From: Staphylococcus capitis subsp. capitis
GTDB lineage: Bacteria > Bacillota > Bacilli > Staphylococcales > Staphylococcaceae
DNA length: 64,000 bases
Assembly: GCF_040739495.1 (NCBI RefSeq)
Contig: NZ_CP145263.1
Location: 2,379,793 to 2,443,792 of the forward strand
Reading direction: 5' to 3'
This document shows, piece by piece, positions 54,236 to 64,000 of this stretch. Both the position numbers and the translations under genes were made by a program. Within the stretch, counting starts at the first letter, position 1; every line of letters begins with the position of its first letter. The notes under the pieces are model-generated. The model did no database searches and was not told the origin of the DNA. It saw only the letters and a program-made list of their open reading frames with translations.

Positions 54236-54433
54236 ATGATTACTATACTGATTATATATTTACTACTTAATTTGTTACCTGCTATATATTTTGGAATAAA
54301 ATACTTTAAATTGAAGAATAAAAAAGCCTCAGATAAAGAATTTAAAAATCTTTCTAAATCAATGATGAGAGCAGAAAGTATCATTATTCCAATTTCAGTA
54401 TTATTAATGTTATTACTATATTTTATTAAATAA
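54236..54433 (+). CDS. Hypothetical two-helix membrane protein
   Basis: A 65-residue protein behind GAAGGAGGA. Two helices (about 2-22 and 46-64) flank a Lys-rich segment (KLKNKKASDKEFKNLSKS). No family was recognised; it stands alone between the YIP1 unit and the TetR gene. Confidence 0.55.
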   Translation: MITILIIYLLLNLLPAIYFGIKYFKLKNKKASDKEFKNLSKSMMRAESIIIPISVLLMLLLYFIK

Positions 54434-54510
54434 AAAGTTGTCTGATCATTAGATATTAATAAACTGCATACAAATAAGAAATTAACACTTCGTTCAGTCT
54501 ACCCTCTACA

Positions 54511-54540
54511 TAAAAAACGTTCCTTATTTAAGGAACGTTT
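54511..54540 (-). terminator. Terminator of the TetR operon
   Basis: AACGTTCCTT/AAGGAACGTT around a short loop, overlapping the tetR stop, with T on the minus strand. Confidence 0.8.
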
Positions 54541-55093
54541 ACTCTTTCGTTTCTGGTTCATACGCTTCGATAATTCTTTTCAACATCTTTTCAATGTAAT
54601 TTTCATCTAATGAGTCGGGTTTGATTAATATATTGAAGTAAATAGGCGAGAAGATAAGATCTATAAATAAGTCTTGCTCTTCATCTTTAATATGCTTGCT
54701 GATAATCTTTTTTAATGTTCTTCGATTACTATTAAAATAATCTGTCATAAACGTTTCTCGTGCTTCGATCTGTTGATGACTGATTAAAATTTCAATCACT
54801 GCACTACCTAATTTCGTCTTATAAATATCTTTGATTTTCACTAAAAAATGATACAAATCTTCATATAAATTGTCGCTCTCATGGATAAATATCTTTTGTG
54901 ATTGTTCAACAAACATATCCATAATAATTGACGATTTATCTTTCCATCTGCGATAAATCGTCGCTTTAGAGATACCAGTATTTTCCGAAATCTGATCAAT
55001 TGTTATGTCTCTAAAATGTATTGTTTCTAATAAACGGTTAATTTCTTCATAAATTTTCTTATTTATTGTTGGATCTTTCGGTCTTCCAGCCAT
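54539..55093 (-). CDS. TetR-family regulator
   Basis: A 184-residue regulator starting MAGRPKDP (ATG 55093, GAAGGG six bases upstream). The helix-turn-helix is at about residues 20-55 (ITIDQISENTGISKATIYRR), followed by an all-helical ligand domain. It is the last of three genes; the DUF3147 gene overlaps its start region. It probably represses the operon by binding the perfect palindrome at 55863-55880. Confidence 0.88.
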   Translation of the reverse strand: MAGRPKDPTINKKIYEEINRLLETIHFRDITIDQISENTGISKATIYRRWKDKSSIIMDMFVEQSQKIFIHESDNLYEDLYHFLVKIKDIYKTKLGSAVIEILISHQQIEARETFMTDYFNSNRRTLKKIISKHIKDEEQDLFIDLIFSPIYFNILIKPDSLDENYIEKMLKRIIEAYEPETKE

Positions 55094-55454
55094 GTTTAAC
55101 CCTTCTTTTATGCGTAATAAATTCAACAATTTCAAATATAACTACTGCACTTACAAACCATACAATAAATCCACCAATAATACTAACTAACCACATTTGT
55201 GTTGATTGTAAAAGTCCCCAAGTAGCTAAAATACTAAATAATACGCCTATCATACCAAAGACTGCGCCTCTACTCACATGCATTGCCATCTTATCACCAA
55301 ATTGCATGCCTGTGATAAACATTGAAACTAAGAACACTGCTGGAAAAGTTGCAAAGATACCTCCGAACTCTTTCCAAGGTAATACCATTGAAACAATGTA
55401 ACTCACTAATACTGCTAATCCACCAACGAGAAATTTTATTAATACTAATTTCAT
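55059..55454 (-). CDS. DUF3147-type membrane protein, copy 1
   Basis: A 131-residue protein with four membrane helices; FLVGGLAVLVSYIVS, GGIFATFPAVFLVS and SRGAVFGMIGVLFS segments match the DUF3147 pattern, followed by a charged tail that overlaps the tetR start. Paired with a second copy upstream (gap 19 bases), it may form a heteromeric small transporter like other paired four-helix proteins. Substrate unknown. Confidence 0.75.
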   Translation of the reverse strand: MKLVLIKFLVGGLAVLVSYIVSMVLPWKEFGGIFATFPAVFLVSMFITGMQFGDKMAMHVSRGAVFGMIGVLFSILATWGLLQSTQMWLVSIIGGFIVWFVSAVVIFEIVEFITHKRRVKHGWKTERSNNK

Positions 55455-55473
55455 TATTACAATGCCTCCATCA

Positions 55474-55833
55474 TTAAATGTGTCTAACTACAAATATTGC
55501 TATAGAAATGACAAGCCAACATACAATTGAAAATATAGTCCCACTCTTGTAATTTCTTTTACCTATAAATAGTGAGGTAAAGAATACAGTAACTATACAA
55601 GATATAATTCCTACAATCGCACCTGTACTAAGATGTATAGACATTTGAATCAATTGTTGACCTCGATGATCTATAGCTAAAGCAATCACTGCAGCAAGGT
55701 AGACTGCCGGCATAGTGGCTATAATACCACCTAACTTACCACCGACTTTATCTGCCATAACTGATGCGAGCGCAACTGCAAGACCACCTATTACAAAATG
55801 GAGAATAGCACTTGAAATCGATATACCAAACAC
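55474..55833 (-). CDS. DUF3147-type membrane protein, copy 2
   Basis: A 119-residue four-helix protein paralogous to the next gene (HFVIGGLAVALASVMADK, GGIIATMPAVYLAAV). I prefer GTG 55833, six bases after GAAGGG, to the TTG at 55851 that lies in the ribosome site. It is the first gene of the palindrome-controlled TetR operon. Confidence 0.72.
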   Translation of the reverse strand: MFGISISSAILHFVIGGLAVALASVMADKVGGKLGGIIATMPAVYLAAVIALAIDHRGQQLIQMSIHLSTGAIVGIISCIVTVFFTSLFIGKRNYKSGTIFSIVCWLVISIAIFVVRHI

Positions 55834-55862
55834 AATAACCCTTCTTATCAATTTTAATTATT

Positions 55863-55880
55863 AAACGAAACGTTTCGTTT
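55863..55880. promoter_or_regulatory. Perfect 18-base palindrome, probable TetR operator
   Basis: AAACGAAACGTTTCGTTT lies 30 bases before the first DUF3147 gene in the promoter position of the operon that ends with tetR. Confidence 0.75.
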
Positions 55881-55960
55881 ACTTTTAGTGTAAATCGATT
55901 ATAGTGCGTTGTAAACATTTCCACTAAAATACCTAATTTTCTAAAAATACCAATAGTATG

Positions 55961-55976
55961 TGTTTCACGTAAAACA
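55961..55976. other. parS-like site
   Basis: TGTTTCACGTAAAACA matches the parS consensus TGTTTCACGTGAAACA at 15 of 16 positions, about 8 kb from oriC, where ParB/Spo0J would load. Confidence 0.6.
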
Positions 55977-56093
55977 ATTATTAAAGTTTTTACATTATCT
56001 AAAATAACTTATTTATAGTTTAGTTTGTCGCTTGATAATTTTATGTTAAAGTTTTTATAAAATCATTTTCTAATTAAGTGAGGTTAGACATTC

Positions 56094-56729
56094 ATGTACA
56101 AAAATTTAATCTTTGATTTCGATGGTACAATTGCAGATTCTAAAGAATGTAGTATAGTTGCTACTCAAAAATCTTTTAAAGAAAGAGGGCTAGAAGAACC
56201 GACAGTAAATCTGATTGAGTATTATATGGGAATACCAATAGAAAAGTCATTCAGTTTAATGAGTTCCGTTGATTTAGATGACCATCAGTTAGAAGCGCTT
56301 ATCAAAACCTTTAGGCAAAATTATAAAGAGGTTGAATCATCTTATTTAAAACTTTATAAACATATGACTGAACAACTCCAATCACTCTCAAAAGATAAAC
56401 AGTTATTTGTAGTATCAAGTAAGAAAACAGATGTGCTCATTCGTAACTTAGAGATCTTAGACATAGATCACTTATTTACAGAAGTAATAGGGTCAGACAA
56501 AGTTAATCACTATAAACCTTCACCTGATGGCATCAACTATATCTTGAATAAATACCAATTAGAAAATGAAGAAACTATTTATATCGGGGACGCTATATTT
56601 GATATGCAAATGGCAAATAGCGCAAAAGTGGCATCATGTGCAGTCACTTGGGGTACACACAGTATTGAGGAGTTAAAATCTGAGAATCCAACATATATCA
56701 TTCATGAGGTAACTGAATTAAATTTCTAA
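56094..56729 (+). CDS. HAD-superfamily phosphatase (phosphoglycolate-phosphatase-like)
   Basis: A 211-residue HAD-IA hydrolase: motif I DFDGTIADS (residues 8-16), motif II VVSSKK (about 120), Lys in VNHYKPSPDGINY, motif IV YIGDAIFDMQMA. The helical cap lies after motif I. GTGAGG precedes the ATG. Substrate unknown; phosphoglycolate or pyrophosphate-type phosphatases are the nearest groups. Confidence 0.85.
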   Translation: MYKNLIFDFDGTIADSKECSIVATQKSFKERGLEEPTVNLIEYYMGIPIEKSFSLMSSVDLDDHQLEALIKTFRQNYKEVESSYLKLYKHMTEQLQSLSKDKQLFVVSSKKTDVLIRNLEILDIDHLFTEVIGSDKVNHYKPSPDGINYILNKYQLENEETIYIGDAIFDMQMANSAKVASCAVTWGTHSIEELKSENPTYIIHEVTELNF

Positions 56730-56795
56730 TCTTTTTTAAATTCTCGAAAATTCAATTAACGTCCCTTCATCAAACATATAAAGGAGTATATCACT

Positions 56796-57506
56796 TTGAG
56801 TAAAAAAGTTTTAATTACAGGTGCAAATAAAGGTATAGGCTTCGAAACAGCAAGACAACTCGGACAGCAAGGTTGGTATATTTTACTCGGAGCTAGAAAT
56901 GAGCAAAGAGGAATGGAAGCAGTTAATACGCTTCAACGAGAAGGAATTAACGTAGAATGGGTTAGAATAGATTTAAATCACGCTGAAACAATAGATTCAG
57001 CTGCACAATACATTAGAGCACATCACAGTGATATTAACGTCTTGATTAATAATGCAGGTGTTTCAGGAAATATGCAGGCTAAGCCATTAGATGTGGATGT
57101 TGATGAGTTAAGATCTTTAACAGAGGTTAATTTCTTCGGTAATTTCCAAATGATTAAATCTTTCACATCAATCTTAGCCCGTAATAAAGGTAGAATAGTG
57201 AATTTAACCATCCCTTTGAAACCATCAAGTTTCTTCGAACCATTTAGTTACATTGCAACGAAAGCACCACTTAACTCAATGATTAAGCTCTTTGCAAGAC
57301 AATTCAAGAAAAGTAAAATACCAGTCGAAATTTTCGGTATTATGCCAGGTGGAGTGACGACTGATTTAAACAATCATCAAAAAGGTCTACTCATGCGTAC
57401 CGTCAGTGAAGCTGCCCAATCCATTGTAAAAGTGGTCACAGACAACCGTAATCACAATGGTAAAATCTTACTTAGAGTCACGCCTTTTAAACTATTTAAA
57501 AAGTAA
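56796..57506 (+). CDS. Short-chain dehydrogenase/reductase
   Basis: A 236-residue SDR. The cofactor motif is ITGANKGIGFETARQLG (residues 7-23), the NNAG motif follows (about 87), and the catalytic YxxxK appears as YIATK near residue 152, with Ser in the preceding strand region less clear (LTIPLKPSS). NAD(P)-dependent oxidoreduction of an unknown small molecule. It lies 66 bases after the HAD gene and may be cotranscribed. Confidence 0.85.
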   Translation: MSKKVLITGANKGIGFETARQLGQQGWYILLGARNEQRGMEAVNTLQREGINVEWVRIDLNHAETIDSAAQYIRAHHSDINVLINNAGVSGNMQAKPLDVDVDELRSLTEVNFFGNFQMIKSFTSILARNKGRIVNLTIPLKPSSFFEPFSYIATKAPLNSMIKLFARQFKKSKIPVEIFGIMPGGVTTDLNNHQKGLLMRTVSEAAQSIVKVVTDNRNHNGKILLRVTPFKLFKK

Positions 57507-57516
57507 ATACTTTCAA

Positions 57517-57564
57517 TAAAAAAACGAGTTAGTGCAACAATATACTGCATTAACTCGTTCTTTT
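57517..57564. terminator. Terminator between the SDR gene and noc
   Basis: AACGAGTTAgTGCA/TGCAtTAACTCGTT stem with T-rich flanks on both strands. Confidence 0.85.
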
Positions 57565-57568
57565 CTTA

Positions 57569-58408
57569 CTATTTCTTATATATTCTAATTTTTATTTCAT
57601 AATAGTCATCATGGTCTTTGTCTTTATGTTCAACACGTAAGCCAGACTGCTCGATGGCTTCAATACTTTTACCCACTTCATCTCTCGCTTGAGTCACATC
57701 TTGTGAAAATTGGAAAGTCTGAGCTTTAACTTTTTCAGGACCTGTCTTTTGACGTACTTTATCTTCAGTTTGTTTAACGTTTAATTTCTGATTAATGACT
57801 TGCTCAATTAATTCTTCTTGCTCATCTTCGGGTAAAACTAAGACAGCACGGGCGTGTCTTTCAGTTATCTTTCCTTCACGAAGTCGTTTAATCACGTTAG
57901 GAGCAAGTTTTAATAAGCGTAATTTATTAGCGATGAAACTTTGACTTTTACCTAGACTCTTCGCTAATTCACTTTGCGTCGTATCTCCTATTTCAAGCAA
58001 TTTTTTATAAGCTTCCGCTTCTTCAACCACAGATAAATTCTCACGTTGAATATTCTCAATTAACGCAACTACTGCCGTTTCTTCATCATTCATGTGACGA
58101 ATAATGACGTCAGCTTGTGGTTTATGCAATGATTGTAATGCTCTGAATCGACGCTCACCAGCAATAATTTCAAACATATCCTCTTCTATCGGACGTACAA
58201 CGATAGGTTGCAATAACCCATGTTCTTCAATCGATTCAGCTAATTCTCTTATCTTATTTGGCTCAAATACTTGTCTTGGTTGATAACGATTGGGTACGAT
58301 ACGTTCAATATGAATGGATTCAACATTATTATTGCGCTCTTCTTCAGTATAACCAACGATGTCATCTTTATTTTTTAAACCAAATAATTTTGAAAAAGGT
58401 TTCTTCAT
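57569..58408 (-). CDS. noc: Nucleoid occlusion protein Noc
   Basis: A 279-residue ParB paralogue starting at ATG 58408. N-terminal amphipathic membrane-targeting segment MKKPFSKLFGLKN, ParB domain with IVPNRYQPRQ and GERRFRALQ, helix-turn-helix TQSELAKSLGKSQSFIANKLR. It binds its own DNA sites and the membrane to keep division away from the nucleoid. It is in the conserved place next to rsmG. Confidence 0.95.
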   Translation of the reverse strand: MKKPFSKLFGLKNKDDIVGYTEEERNNNVESIHIERIVPNRYQPRQVFEPNKIRELAESIEEHGLLQPIVVRPIEEDMFEIIAGERRFRALQSLHKPQADVIIRHMNDEETAVVALIENIQRENLSVVEEAEAYKKLLEIGDTTQSELAKSLGKSQSFIANKLRLLKLAPNVIKRLREGKITERHARAVLVLPEDEQEELIEQVINQKLNVKQTEDKVRQKTGPEKVKAQTFQFSQDVTQARDEVGKSIEAIEQSGLRVEHKDKDHDDYYEIKIRIYKK

Positions 58409-58455
58409 TATCCATTCTCTCCCTCTCAATTATTTGTTATATAGTATGTCTCTTC

Positions 58456-59175
58456 TTAGCTCTCAAGTAGTGGAGATTTGTTTGGCGTACCTGGTTTCCT
58501 TGGGTATTTCTTAGAAGTCTGTCTACGTTTATCAATCACTATCATTTGTCTTTCACCAGCATCCTCAGGCAATTCAAATGAAAATGTTTCTTTCACGTTT
58601 CCACCTAAAATATTAATAGCAAAGTTCGCTTCTTGCAATTCCTCTTCGCCTTTAGATGACTTAAGTGCGATAAATTGGCCACCTTTTTTTACTAAAGGTA
58701 AGCACAATTCACTCAATACAGTAAGACGTGCAACAGCACGTGCTGTAACGATATCATAAGACTCCCTGTAGGCTCCCTTACCATAAGATTCCGCACGATC
58801 ATGCACAAAACTGACATCTTGGAGGCCTAACTCTGCAGCTAAGTGATTGAGAAATTGAATTCGTTTATTAAGTGAATCCACAATCGTTACCTTCAATTCA
58901 GGAAAAACTATTTTCAAAGGAATACTTGGAAATCCTGCACCAGCTCCAACATCGCAAATGCTTAATTCTCCATCGAAGTCATAATAGAAGCTAGGTGTAA
59001 TTGAATCATAGAAGTGTTTTAAGTATACAACATGTTCTTCCGTAATACTTGTTAAGTTCATCTTTTTATTCCACTCAACAAGTAATTGATAGTACGTTTG
59101 GAATTGTTCTTTTTGCGTTTCAGACAATTCAATGCCATGTTCACTTAATTTCTTAGATAGCCATTCTACACTCAT
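58456..59175 (-). CDS. rsmG: 16S rRNA (guanine-527-N7)-methyltransferase
   Basis: A 239-residue SAM-dependent methyltransferase with [14 protein letters not shown] (about residue 74) and the TARAVARL motif. It methylates G527 of 16S rRNA; loss gives low-level streptomycin resistance. Its start overlaps the mnmG stop by one base. Confidence 0.96.
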   Translation of the reverse strand: MSVEWLSKKLSEHGIELSETQKEQFQTYYQLLVEWNKKMNLTSITEEHVVYLKHFYDSITPSFYYDFDGELSICDVGAGAGFPSIPLKIVFPELKVTIVDSLNKRIQFLNHLAAELGLQDVSFVHDRAESYGKGAYRESYDIVTARAVARLTVLSELCLPLVKKGGQFIALKSSKGEEELQEANFAINILGGNVKETFSFELPEDAGERQMIVIDKRRQTSKKYPRKPGTPNKSPLLES

Positions 59176-61052
59176 TATTGATTCACCCTTTGAAGTTTCC
59201 CTTGTTCTAAATAGACAAGTAAAATTGAGATATCTGCTGGATTTACACCAGATATACGTGAAGCTTGTGCAATATTTAATGGTTTTACTTCTGCTAATTT
59301 TTCTCTAGCTTCAGAAGCTAAACTATCTACTTTACTATAATCCAAGTCTTCAGGAATTTTCTTCTCTTCCATACGTTTTACTTTTTCAACTTGTTGTAAA
59401 GATTTATTGATATAACCTTCATATTTAGTTTGTATTTCAACTTGTTCTTCAACTGCATCAGGTAGTTGGTGGTCTTCTTCTAGAATCTCTAAAATCGTAT
59501 CATAAGTCATCTCAGGACGACGTAATAAATCAATTGCTAAGATACCATCTTTCAAGCGTGAGCCACCTTTTGACTCGATAACAGATTGAGTATGATCGTT
59601 TGGTTTAATACGAATGTCAGTTAAGCGTTGAATTTCATTTTGAATTTGTTGACGTTTCTCATTAAAGCGTGCGTAGCGTTCTTCAGAAATCATGCCTAAC
59701 TCATAACCTACATCAGTTAAACGTAAATCTGCATTATCATGACGTAGTAATAAACGGTATTCAGCACGAGAAGTTAATAATCTGTATGGTTCATTAGTTC
59801 CTTTAGTCACTAAGTCATCAATTAATACACCGATATATGCATCAGAACGACTTAAGATTTTCTCTCCAGTACCTAACACTTTACCTGCTGCGTTAATACC
59901 TGCCATGATACCTTGTCCTGCCGCTTCTTCGTACCCTGACGTACCATTAATTTGACCTGCAGTATATAAGTTCTTAATTGATTTTGTTTCAAGGGTTGGC
60001 CATAACTGTGTAGGCACAATCGCATCATATTCGATTGCATAACCTGCGCGCATCATGTCTGCCTTTTCAAGACCAGGAATTGTCTCTAACATTTGACGTT
60101 GAACATGTTCAGGAAGACTTGTAGATAAACCTTGTACATACACTTCATTCGTATTACGACCTTCAGGCTCTAAGAAAAGTTGGTGTCTAGGTTTATCGTT
60201 AAAACGAACAAATTTATCTTCAATTGATGGACAATATCTAGGACCAGTACCTTTAATCATACCTGAATACATCGCAGATAAATGAAGATTATCATCAATC
60301 ACTTTGTGTGTTTCGCCATTTGTATATGTTAACCAACAAGGTAATTGATCTAAAATATATTCAGTCGTTTCATAACTAAATGCACGACCTACATCATCAC
60401 CGGATTGAATATCAGTTTTAGAATAGTCGATTGTTTTAGCATTCACACGTGGAGGCGTACCTGTCTTGAATCGAACTACATCAAATCCAAGTTGTCTCAA
60501 GTTGTCAGCTAAAGTGATAGAAGGTAATTGATGGTTTGGACCACTAGAGTATTTCATGTTACCTAAGATGATTTCACCACGTAAGAACGTACCTGTTGTA
60601 ACAACTACTGCTTTAGAGCGGTATTCTGTTCCAATATTCGTACGTACGCCTTTCACTTCATTATCTTCAATAATTAACTCATCCACCATGCCTTGCATAA
60701 TATCTAAGTTATCTTCGTCCTCGATTACACGTTTCATTTCTTGTTGATATAACACTTTATCTGCTTGTGCACGCAATGCTCTTACAGCCGGTCCTTTACC
60801 AGTGTTCAACATACGCATTTGGATATGTGTTTTATCAATTGTTTTAGCCATTTGTCCACCTAACGCATCGATTTCACGCACTACAATACCTTTTGCAGGG
60901 CCACCAACGGATGGATTACATGGCATAAAGGCAATATTATCTAAATTAATTGTTAACATTAACGTTTTCGCACCACGTCTTGCTGAAGCTAAGCCCGCTT
61001 CAATTCCTGCATGACCAGCTCCAATGACAATTACATCATACTCTTGAACCAC
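59175..61052 (-). CDS. mnmG: tRNA uridine-5-carboxymethylaminomethyl modification enzyme MnmG
   Basis: A 625-residue FAD protein: [20 protein letters not shown] at the start, [10 protein letters not shown], and the GYEEAAGQG motif near residue 370, then a helical C-terminus. With MnmE it modifies the wobble uridine of several tRNAs. It is cotranscribed with mnmE and rsmG in the origin-proximal cluster. Confidence 0.97.
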   Translation of the reverse strand: MVQEYDVIVIGAGHAGIEAGLASARRGAKTLMLTINLDNIAFMPCNPSVGGPAKGIVVREIDALGGQMAKTIDKTHIQMRMLNTGKGPAVRALRAQADKVLYQQEMKRVIEDEDNLDIMQGMVDELIIEDNEVKGVRTNIGTEYRSKAVVVTTGTFLRGEIILGNMKYSSGPNHQLPSITLADNLRQLGFDVVRFKTGTPPRVNAKTIDYSKTDIQSGDDVGRAFSYETTEYILDQLPCWLTYTNGETHKVIDDNLHLSAMYSGMIKGTGPRYCPSIEDKFVRFNDKPRHQLFLEPEGRNTNEVYVQGLSTSLPEHVQRQMLETIPGLEKADMMRAGYAIEYDAIVPTQLWPTLETKSIKNLYTAGQINGTSGYEEAAGQGIMAGINAAGKVLGTGEKILSRSDAYIGVLIDDLVTKGTNEPYRLLTSRAEYRLLLRHDNADLRLTDVGYELGMISEERYARFNEKRQQIQNEIQRLTDIRIKPNDHTQSVIESKGGSRLKDGILAIDLLRRPEMTYDTILEILEEDHQLPDAVEEQVEIQTKYEGYINKSLQQVEKVKRMEEKKIPEDLDYSKVDSLASEAREKLAEVKPLNIAQASRISGVNPADISILLVYLEQGKLQRVNQ

Positions 61053-61134
61053 TTTTTTACCTCCTTATATTCTTAAAAACTTTTCCGGAAAATGAAGACA
61101 CCCTACCGTCTTATTCCTTAAATATTAAGTATCA

Positions 61135-62514
61135 TTATTTACCTAAACAGAATTGACTAAACAGTTGATCAATTAACTCATCGCTCGCTGATTCTCCAAT
61201 GATTTCACCAAGTATTTCCCAAGTACGCGTTAAATCAATTTGAACCATATCCATAGGCACACCAGATTCAGCAGCATCTATCGCATCTTGAATTGAATGT
61301 CTAGCTTGTTTTAATAAAGAAATATGACGTGAGTTAGATACATATGTCATATCCTGATTTTGAACTTCTCCACCGAAGAATAAATCTCTAATTTGAATTT
61401 CTAATTCATCTATACCTTCTTGTTTTAACATAGAAGTTTGGATTAATGGCATGTCACCAATCATTTCTTTAACTTCATCTATATCTAAACGTGGTTCCAA
61501 ATCTGTTTTATTAATAATTACAATAATGTCTTCGTTCTTCACAACTTCATATAATGTTTGATCGTCTTCTGTTAGAGGTTCATTATTGTTAAGAACAAAT
61601 AAGATTAGATCCGCTTCACTTAATGCTTTACGTGAACGTTCGACACCAATCTTTTCTACAATATCTTCTGTATCACGTATACCTGCTGTATCAACTAATC
61701 GTAATGGTACCCCTCGTACATTGACATATTCTTCTAAAACGTCTCTAGTCGTACCAGCTACTTCAGTAACGATCGCTTTATTATCTTGAATAAGATTATT
61801 TAACATTGAAGATTTACCTACATTAGGACGACCAACGATAACGGTTGATAATCCTTCACGCATTATCTTACCTTGAGTACCTGTTTCAAGCAGTCGATTA
61901 ATTTCTTCTTTAATATTCTTAGACTGTTCAAGTAAAAACTCAGTTGTGGCATCTTCAACGTCATCATATTCAGGGTAATCAATATTAACTTCTACTTGAG
62001 CGAGAATCTCCAATATGGATTGACGTTGTTTTTTAATAAGGTCACTTAAACGACCTTCAATTTGATTCATTGCTACTTTAGAGGCGCGATCAGTTTTAGA
62101 GCGTATGAAATCCATAACTGCCTCTGCTTGAGATAAATCAATACGACCATTTAAGAAAGCACGCTTCGTATATTCACCTGGTTCAGCCATACGTGCACCA
62201 TACGTCATAGTTAATTCCAGTATGCGATTAATTGTTAAAATTCCACCGTGACAATTAATTTCAATGATATCTTCTCTAGTAAATGTTTTTGGTGCACGTA
62301 GCACAGATATCATCACTTCTTCGACAGTTTCATTAGTTTCTGGATCAATAATATGACCGTAGTTAATTGTATGTGTATCTACTTCAGATAATTTTTTCTT
62401 TCCTTTATAAAGGGCATCTCCTATTTCAATGGCTTGTGGGCCTGATAAACGGACAATACCGATAGCTCCTTCGCCCATAGGTGTTGAAATACTAGTAATC
62501 GTATCAAAATCCAT
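61135..62514 (-). CDS. mnmE: tRNA modification GTPase MnmE
   Basis: A 459-residue protein: N-terminal folate-binding domain ([20 protein letters not shown]), G domain inserted in the helical region with GRPNVGKSS (about 226) and [10 protein letters not shown], and the C-terminal catalytic Cys in FCLGK. It pairs with MnmG. Confidence 0.97.
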   Translation of the reverse strand: MDFDTITSISTPMGEGAIGIVRLSGPQAIEIGDALYKGKKKLSEVDTHTINYGHIIDPETNETVEEVMISVLRAPKTFTREDIIEINCHGGILTINRILELTMTYGARMAEPGEYTKRAFLNGRIDLSQAEAVMDFIRSKTDRASKVAMNQIEGRLSDLIKKQRQSILEILAQVEVNIDYPEYDDVEDATTEFLLEQSKNIKEEINRLLETGTQGKIMREGLSTVIVGRPNVGKSSMLNNLIQDNKAIVTEVAGTTRDVLEEYVNVRGVPLRLVDTAGIRDTEDIVEKIGVERSRKALSEADLILFVLNNNEPLTEDDQTLYEVVKNEDIIVIINKTDLEPRLDIDEVKEMIGDMPLIQTSMLKQEGIDELEIQIRDLFFGGEVQNQDMTYVSNSRHISLLKQARHSIQDAIDAAESGVPMDMVQIDLTRTWEILGEIIGESASDELIDQLFSQFCLGK

Positions 62515-62671
62515 AAGAGTCTCGCCTCCTTATTCAAGTAAAATTTCATTATAACATTGTAAATTGTTTCTCTATAAAAAGCGAATATAGTGTTTTTAAA
62601 GTGTTCGAGTTAGGCTTACGTTTGTCTGAGGTAAGACTTCGGTTAGTCTTATTTAGAGCACATCCCCTACC

Positions 62672-63019
62672 CTACTTTATCTTTTTATTAAATACCTTAG
62701 CTATTTTAAGTACATGTTCTAAACTACCTTGAATTTCTAAAGTTGTCATATCTCTAGCTGGATGTCTCGCAATAACAACAATATCTTTAGCTATAATATC
62801 TTCTTTGTGAACTTTAAAATTTTCTCTAATAGCTCTTTTAATTCTATTTCTAGTTACAGCATTACCCAATTTCTTAGAAACACTTATACCTAAGCGAAAA
62901 TGTTTATTTTCACTATTATTATAGGTATAAACCACAAATTGTCTATTCGCTACAGATTTACCTTTTTTATAAATAGTTTGGAAATCTGAATTTTTCTTTA
63001 TACGATATGCTTTTTCCAC
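62672..63019 (-). CDS. rnpA: Ribonuclease P protein component
   Basis: A 115-residue basic protein with the RNase P motif RNRIKRAIRENF (about residue 56) and the start MEKAYRIKKNSDFQTIYKKG. It helps the RNase P RNA to trim tRNA 5' ends. It follows rpmH in the classic rpmH-rnpA order. Confidence 0.97.
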   Translation of the reverse strand: MEKAYRIKKNSDFQTIYKKGKSVANRQFVVYTYNNSENKHFRLGISVSKKLGNAVTRNRIKRAIRENFKVHKEDIIAKDIVVIARHPARDMTTLEIQGSLEHVLKIAKVFNKKIK

Positions 63020-63097
63020 ATAACATCACTCGCTTATTCAATTATCCATTATATGAATGTTTTTATTTCAAATGAATCTTTTTTCCTAATTAAAACG

Positions 63098-63127
63098 AAA
63101 AAAAAGACCACTGATGAGTCAGTGATC
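63098..63127 (-). terminator. Hairpin between rpmH and rnpA
   Basis: GATCACTGA/TCAGTGGTC with a four-base loop and eight T on the minus strand, directly after rpmH; it probably sets rpmH above rnpA expression. Confidence 0.8.
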
Positions 63128-63265
63128 TTATGCTGATAAAACTTTACGGCCTTTACGACGACGACGCGCTAAAACTTTACGGCCATTTTTAGTGCTCATG
63201 CGTTTTCTGAAACCATGAACTTTACTATGTTTACGTTTATTTGGTTGATAAGTACGTTTTACCAT
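63128..63265 (-). CDS. rpmH: 50S ribosomal protein L34
   Basis: A 45-residue, very basic protein: [19 protein letters not shown], then [20 protein letters not shown]. It is full length and canonical. It is too short for common gene-finding cut-offs but unmistakable; GGAGGT lies upstream. First gene of the minus-strand rpmH-rnpA unit reading away from oriC. Confidence 0.98.
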
Positions 63266-64000
63266 GCAAAACACCTCCATCTGTATTCAATTATCTAATA
63301 TTTCCAATTTCATACCTTGAAACTGGCTCATATACATAGATAAATTATCAAAGTATGTTGCAGCCTATAGTACTAACATACTTCATTTGAGCAATTGCTC
63401 TCTTATTGTGTCTGCTATTAAGAAATTTCTTATTTAGCTCATTATTATCTAGTCATAATTCAAGCAACTACTACAATATAACAAAATCCCTTTTATAAAG
63501 CAAGATGATTTTATGATGTATAGCATATCTTTCAATTAAATTTTCAGTTTTAAATCATTACGATTCTTGCAGCTCAAGAACTTTATATTAGTTATACATT
63601 TTTCATACATGTGTTATAAATTATTTCCCAAATGATTATTAAGAAATAATGAAGATTATATAAAGTTATCCACTTATTCACAAAACTATTGCTTATTTCT
63701 GTGGATAAAATAGAGTTCATACACATAGTTATGCCAAATTTAAGAACATATTCACAGTCATTTGACATCTGTCTAAGTTAAAAAGTATAATTATGTGGAT
63801 AAGTCGTTCAATCAATGATTTTATAAGGATTTATTTATTGAACTTTTATACATAATTACTGTGAATAAATCATAGTATTGTGATAGTTATCCACTATATG
63901 TGATTAACTTGTGGATAATTATTAACATGCTGTGATTATTTTTATCCACTAATGTTATTTATGTGTATAAGTCAAAAATTTTAAGAAAGATGGAGTTTTT
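63266..64000. other. Origin region upstream of dnaA with a field of DnaA boxes
   Basis: There is no gene. DnaA boxes: perfect TGTGGATAA at 63700-63708, 63794-63802 and 63910-63918; one-mismatch forms at 63666-63674, 63674-63682, 63860-63868, 63887-63895, 63942-63950 and 63962-63970. The stretch is strongly AT-rich. In staphylococci this block lies between rpmH and dnaA, and a GATGGAG ribosome-site-like sequence appears at the very end, so dnaA should begin just beyond the window. The first 250 bases also hold the divergent rpmH promoter, not precisely located. Confidence 0.9.

Noticed and set aside
1..64000. CRISPR arrays, tRNA or rRNA genes, complete insertion sequences
   Set aside because: No regularly spaced repeats, cloverleaf-like segments, rRNA sequence or paired terminal repeats around an intact transposase were seen.

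Overview
This window is a low-GC Firmicutes chromosome segment from a Staphylococcus, most probably a coagulase-negative species of the S. epidermidis group. The evidence is the chromosome-origin gene set rpmH-rnpA-mnmE-mnmG-rsmG-noc at the right end, a YSIRK-type lipase with a long propeptide, vraDEH, and the staphylococcal metICFE operon behind a T-box leader. The species cannot be fixed from sequence reading alone. The right edge is the DnaA-box field of oriC, just upstream of where dnaA should start, so the window is the arm immediately to the left of the origin.

Layout. 0-3.7 kb: end of an amidohydrolase, small hypothetical genes, then rpsF-ssb-rpsR. 3.7-8.8 kb: an accessory island bounded by a fragment of a Tn552-type resolvase on one side and a fragment of a transposase on the other. 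It holds a minus-strand operon of a class V PLP enzyme, a PP-loop ATP pyrophosphatase, two Nudix hydrolases, an EamA exporter and a HAD phosphatase. This combination matches the known logic of 6-thioguanine-type thiopurine clusters. Two of its genes are broken at TA dinucleotide tracts. 8.9-13.3 kb: a GH25 lysozyme-like secreted protein, ychF, DUF951, MscS and ParB. 13.3-21.1 kb: the methionine operon (CodY box, promoter, T-box, metI, metC, metF, metE, cyclase-like gene). 21.5-24.1 kb: ketone-body/acetoacetate CoA-transferase and thiolase. 24.4-28.4 kb: a VOC protein, a doubly stopped HTH pseudogene, a YozE-like protein, and an XRE-regulated ABC exporter.

28.4-39.3 kb: an orphan HlyD-type adaptor, secreted GH5 glucanase-like and GH46 chitosanase enzymes, a malolactic module (LysR, malolactic enzyme, 2-hydroxycarboxylate transporter), an esterase, an unexpected cluster of DnaA boxes, and an MFS transporter. 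39.3-41.6 kb: a lipoprotein / Ser-rich secreted protein / small membrane protein / signal peptidase operon. 41.8-45.8 kb: tandem YxeA-like proteins and the bacitracin/lantibiotic/daptomycin resistance exporter VraDEH, with the same 42-bp promoter element upstream of both blocks. 45.8-50.5 kb: lipase, a Cys-rich secreted protein and small membrane proteins. 50.6-53.9 kb: a MacAB-like exporter whose adaptor has been fused head-to-head to a YIP1 gene by a deletion. 54.5-57.5 kb: TetR with two DUF3147 membrane proteins under a perfect 18-bp palindrome, a parS-like site, a HAD phosphatase and an SDR enzyme. 57.5-64 kb: noc, rsmG, mnmG, mnmE, rnpA, rpmH and oriC.

Overall, conserved origin-proximal housekeeping genes alternate with accessory blocks for competition (thiopurine-like metabolite, fungal-wall hydrolases, antimicrobial-peptide exporters) and skin/host lipid use (lipase, esterase). 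Several accessory genes are decaying. All assignments come from reading the sequence and from remembered family features; no database search was run.
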